NCBI GenBank assembly: GCA_948567375.1 | Contig: OX419756.1 | Span: 41,120,333-41,184,332 of the forward strand | DNA length: 64,000 nucleotides | DNA from: Lunularia cruciata | Taxonomy: Eukaryota > Streptophyta > Marchantiopsida > Lunulariales > Lunulariaceae | Reading direction: 5' to 3' | Part shown: positions 60,556-64,000 of the stretch, piece after piece | Numbering within the stretch: position 1 is the stretch's first letter | How the letters are laid out: each line of letters begins with the position of its first letter | The notes under the pieces: generated by a model | The model's input: only the letters and a program-made list of their open reading frames with translations | Told to the model about the DNA's origin: nothing | Databases searched by the model: none | Made by a program: the position numbers and the translations under genes

Positions 60556-62606
60556 GTACCCATTGGCATTGGAGGGTACCCAATGTCTTGCCCACAGCTA
60601 TGTGACCAACGATTGGTAAATCATGGGCTTCTTGAAGACACACAAGTTGGAGATCACCCTTGGCTGGAACATAGATCTAGTTCTCACAAGAGAGATAGAC
60701 TTTCTTGAAGAAGAAGGTGTTATAGTCCTTGTCACGTATTGCAAGATGACCTTGTACCATTTGAAAGAAGGGATCTTGTTGCAAAGCAATCTTGAACTCA
60801 ATTTGGACTTATGAGTCAATTGACATTGTTGTAATTGCTGATGTGATGAGAAGAAGAGTCTTCAAATCAGGTGTCATGACAAGGCATTGAGGATGACATA
60901 GAACTAACCAGGTTTGTACTCAAGTTTGATGTCAAACAACTATAATTGTTCCTCCCATCAATGATGTTTACTCTTCATGTGTTCCAAATGTAATGTTTGC
61001 AACAAGGGTTTGTGATTAGTTCACATGATCACTTGTTCCCCAAAGAGATAATATCTCCATACCTTGGTGACATATACCATTGCTAGTTGTTCTTGGTCTT
61101 GAGCATAGTAATTCCTTTCTAAAATGTTTAGTTGGCGAGATACAAAGGCAATGGGATGTAATCCATTTGAGAAATTTTTTTGCAACATGATTCTAATTTC
61201 AAAGTTAGAAGCATCAAAATCAACCACACAAGTTAGTTGAGTATCATATAGTTGAAGAATGGATCTTGAGGACACTATATGTTTTAGTTTTTGGAATGAT
61301 TCTTTGTGCTTGGTGGTCCATTGAAAGCTAAAGTTCTTCCCCAAGAGGTCAATCAATGGTGCGGTCACATGCATAAAAGCATATGAACCGTCAAATAAAA
61401 GCTTGCCAATCCATTAAATGCCCATACTTTTGTAGCATCCTTTGGAGTAGGTCAATCAGTAATGGCCTTGATTTTCTCCTACTCCATCTGATCCCCTCTA
61501 ATGAGATTGTGTGACCCAAGAAGGTAACTTCCTTTTGCCAAAAGGCACATATACTTTGACTTTTTGCAATAAAAATTCCATTGATGTAATCCTATAGGAC
61601 TTCTTGCACATGATTTGCATGTTTTGCCTTTGTCTTGCACATGACATGTCTTGGTAGAACTCTCTATTCAAAATGCCCATACTTTGTGTTAAATGTAGTC
61701 TTTTGCATATCCTTTCTAACGATGGAAATCTACCAATAACCGCTTTAGAGATCCAACTTGAAGAAGTATTGTGCTCCACTCAATTGATTAAGAAAATCAT
61801 CAATTTGAAGCAAGAGATATGCATTCTTCACTATTTTTTATTGAGGTCATGATAATCAATATAAAAGCAAAGTCCTCAATCCTTCTTTGGAACAAATAGT
61901 ACCGGTGCTTCCCAAGGAGATATAATATTTCATATGAAATCCTTGTCCAAAAATTCCATCAATGTTATTTGAAGCTCATCTAACTCCTTTGGTGAGAGCC
62001 AATAGATTGGTCTACTCACAAGAGTACTTCATGGCAATAATTCAATCCTGAAGGGCATACCACGATCAAAGAGTAATCCCTTCAACAGATCATCCAAAAA
62101 CACATATGAAAACTCTTGGACTATTTGATCAACCATTTCTTGATGAGGCTTTTGACCCTTCTTTGATCCTCCATGTTCAATGGCTTGATCCACACCACAA
62201 AAATATACTTATTGTCCTCCAAAGCTTGCTCTATGGCTACTTTCCTCCAAAGCTTGCTCTATTGACAAACTTCTCATCTTGGGACTTATCTTCCTTCAAA
62301 GCTTGCTCTATGGCTACTTTCCTACCAAACTTTCCATCATGGGACTGACTATTCTTAGGTGTCTTACTCAAAGGTGCTAGACAACCTAATCAGGAATTCC
62401 TACCTTGGTGTTGTACTTGAATTTTTTGCCGGGTCCAATCAAATTGAACCTTATGATGTTCAAGCCAAGGTAGACTTAGCATGACATCATAGTGTAGAAG
62501 TGCCACTACAAACCTCATACAGTCCAAATACTCCTTCCCAATCTTGAATGTAATAGGATGTGAGGTATGAAATGCAAAACCCTTTCTACCATCCACCATC
62601 ATCAAT
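60556..62606 (-). pseudogene. B-like chromovirus fragment D, strongly decayed
   Basis: The minus strand shows B-family pol with many frameshifts. Protease-flanking [17 protein letters not shown] and [13 protein letters not shown] lie near 62450-62600. Linker repeats and a reverse transcriptase with deletions lie near 61500-61990 (catalytic box not found). RNase H 61374-61021 has [14 protein letters not shown] and ERNYYAQDQEQLA. The fragment ends near the integrase zinc region at about 60560. It is far more diverged from B-inner than B-outer is, so it is an older relative. Confidence 0.75.
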
Positions 62607-63340
62607 TGTAATACTCCGAGGACAAGAGAACTCTTCAAGAAAGAAAATGCAATTTCATACTCAATCCTCTGATGCCCCAAAGGAGTACCTTCCTTTATTA
62701 TATAGCAAAGAGGATCCCCTCAAAGGAAGCTCCACCCTTGGATCAGATACATGGATTGGTGACATGTTAGCAAGCTCCATCCTTGGATTAGTTGTTTGGA
62801 TGGGTGACATGTCAGTCTTTGTCTTATCTAGTTGGACAAATGGGTTTGATCAAAGGGAATGTTTAGGGAATCTTCTTATAGGAAACTTAGAATCACATGA
62901 GTAAGGTACCTTTAGAAAGCTCTCAATGAGACAAATCATGGGGAGAGAAGGAAAACCTTTTTTCCTTGAGAGGAATTTTTTTTCTATTTTCAAGGCTTAA
63001 TTCATCATTTAGGCCTCTAAAAATGACTTTAAAGTTTTCTTGCTATTTTTGGCTTCTGCCCTATTAGTAGAATTGCTCTTTTGGTACTACCTCTATCTGA
63101 TCTAAATTCTCTCATGTGCAACGTCCTTCCAGATGTCACCACTCCATGTTTCACCTCTAGATCATATGCCTAGCTATTGATTCTAAAGTGTCCAAGCATG
63201 TTTCAGTTTCTGGCCTATTGGTAGTTCTCTTTTGGTGATACCTCTAGCTTATCTACTTAGTTCCTCATGTATAACATTCTTATAGATGTTAATAAACCAA
63301 ATTTCATCTCTAGATCATCTTTCTAGCTATTGGTATTACA
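62607..63340 (-). mobile_element. 3' LTR of an A-family fragment (A3), reverse orientation
   Basis: On the minus strand it runs from TGTAATACCAATAGC (63340) to CTCGGAGTATTACA (62607), 734 bp, more diverged than the other A LTRs. It abuts fragment D at 62606 inside the protease-flanking sequence. Confidence 0.82.
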
Positions 63341-63480
63341 AACCTCCCTCCTTTTTAGATGCAATGTCTTTGTTGCAAAGCTGTTGCTCAAAGGATTTCA
63401 GTAACACTGAGGCGTAGATCAAGTTGGCTATTGGCTTCCACGTTGCCTCATACAAGGGTAGCCTTTTCAATGTACCAAGT
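63341..63480 (-). pseudogene. Chromodomain tail and polypurine tract of A3
   Basis: Next to the LTR, the minus strand has AAAAAGGAGGGAGGTT (polypurine tract) and sequence matching the last about 130 bp of A2 coding (GAGCAACAG, AAAGACATT), with stops. Nothing further of A3 is present. Confidence 0.65.
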
Positions 63481-64000
63481 ATTCCACACGTTGTTGTCGG
63501 GAAACTGATTCATAGAGCATTGGTGCCATTTGGTGAGCTCTAGAGTTTCCCTTTGTAATACTTAATATTGAAAGTTTCTTTGTGTTACAAGACACTTGGA
63601 GCTCAACTTTGTGATCTACCTACACATGACTTGTTTATGGAACTGGAATCTTGGGAATTTTATTTAGTGTCATTTGAGCAAGTAAATCTGGAGAGAGTAT
63701 TTTGTCTAGTGCTATTTGAGCAAATAAGTCTCATGTGAGTATTTCAGTTAGTGTTTTGAGCAAAAGAACCCTATTAGGGAATTTCCCAAAAATGTTGGTT
63801 GGGTGTTTTTGGTCTGTGAAGGGAATTCTGGAAGGGACTTTTGGGAAGGTAGGGACAGATAGTGGAAAAAGGAGATTTTTTTGAGAAGGACAGTAGGGCT
63901 GGCAGGAAGTTTTTTGGGAATTGACATAGGATTTTTGGGAAGTGGCAAAGGGGTTTTTTTTCAAAGGAGAGATGCTTTTCAGGGAGTTGAGTTTTGGGCA
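63481..64000 (+). mobile_element. Repeat C, second copy (runs off the window)
   Basis: Homologous to 41437-41900 in the same order: GAAACTGATTCATAGAGCA, TTGGTGCCATTTGGTGAGCTC, AGACACTTGGAGCTC, CATTTGAGCAA(A/G)TAA units and the GGGAATTTCCCAAAA block. No coding domain. Confidence 0.6.

Noticed and set aside
63731-63964. Minus-strand ORFs near the right edge
   Set aside because: Low-complexity translations of repeat C with no homologous frame kept in its other copy.

Overview
The window looks like nuclear DNA of a land plant. It has a compact gene island at about 5.8-23.8 kb and a heavily nested retrotransposon region at about 24.3-64 kb. Most introns in the island are short (roughly 90-500 bp, AT-rich). 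Three conserved plant genes can be assembled exon by exon with phase-consistent splice sites. The short introns, the Penelope-like reverse transcriptase and the abundant chromoviruses suggest a bryophyte or other seedless plant. That is inference only; nothing seen fixes the species.

Gene island. A DUR3-type urea/H+ symporter lies on the + strand (14 exons, 5829-10754, 678 aa). Convergent to it is COG1, subunit 1 of the conserved oligomeric Golgi tethering complex (minus strand, 6 exons, 13133-18449, 1140 aa). In tandem with COG1 is a mitochondrial-type RecA recombinase (minus strand, 7 exons, 21096-23808, 421 aa) whose first exon encodes only a transit-peptide-like leader. The three genes have unrelated housekeeping or nutrient roles and look like ordinary independent plant genes. 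Upstream (about 4.0-5.7 kb, minus) are short coding-like segments that I cannot identify.

Retroelement region. A non-LTR-type ORF end with a PD-(D/E)XK-like endonuclease motif (24.7-25.6 kb) is followed by tandem copies of its own 3' end; two more truncated 3' ends lie near 2.4 and 3.5 kb. An AT-rich stretch with (TA)n and (GA)n/(TA)n tracts follows. Then come a broken Penelope-like reverse transcriptase (33.4-35.3 kb, minus) and a broken Ty3/gypsy integrase that ends in a PHD finger (36.3-37.45 kb, minus).

From 37.45 kb onward the window is a stack of two chromovirus families. I call them A (LTR about 735-755 bp, TGTAATAC...GTATTACA) and B (LTR about 424 bp, TGTAACAA...TTTTACA). A2 (42578-60455, TSD AGTAG) contains B-outer (44096-54879, TSD CATGG), which contains B-inner in reverse orientation (45935-51576, TSD CCGCA/CCACA). 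A2 also carries a solo A LTR in pol (57484-58219). Partial elements A1, A3, D (B-like) and an unidentified repeat C flank the stack. All coding copies are broken by stops, frameshifts or deletions.

Most interesting points: the B LTRs carry dense perfect heat-shock-element pentamer arrays about 20 bp upstream of a TATA box. Both chromovirus families carry one or two related small ORFs between the primer-binding site and gag. One gypsy lineage has a PHD finger where a chromodomain would be expected.
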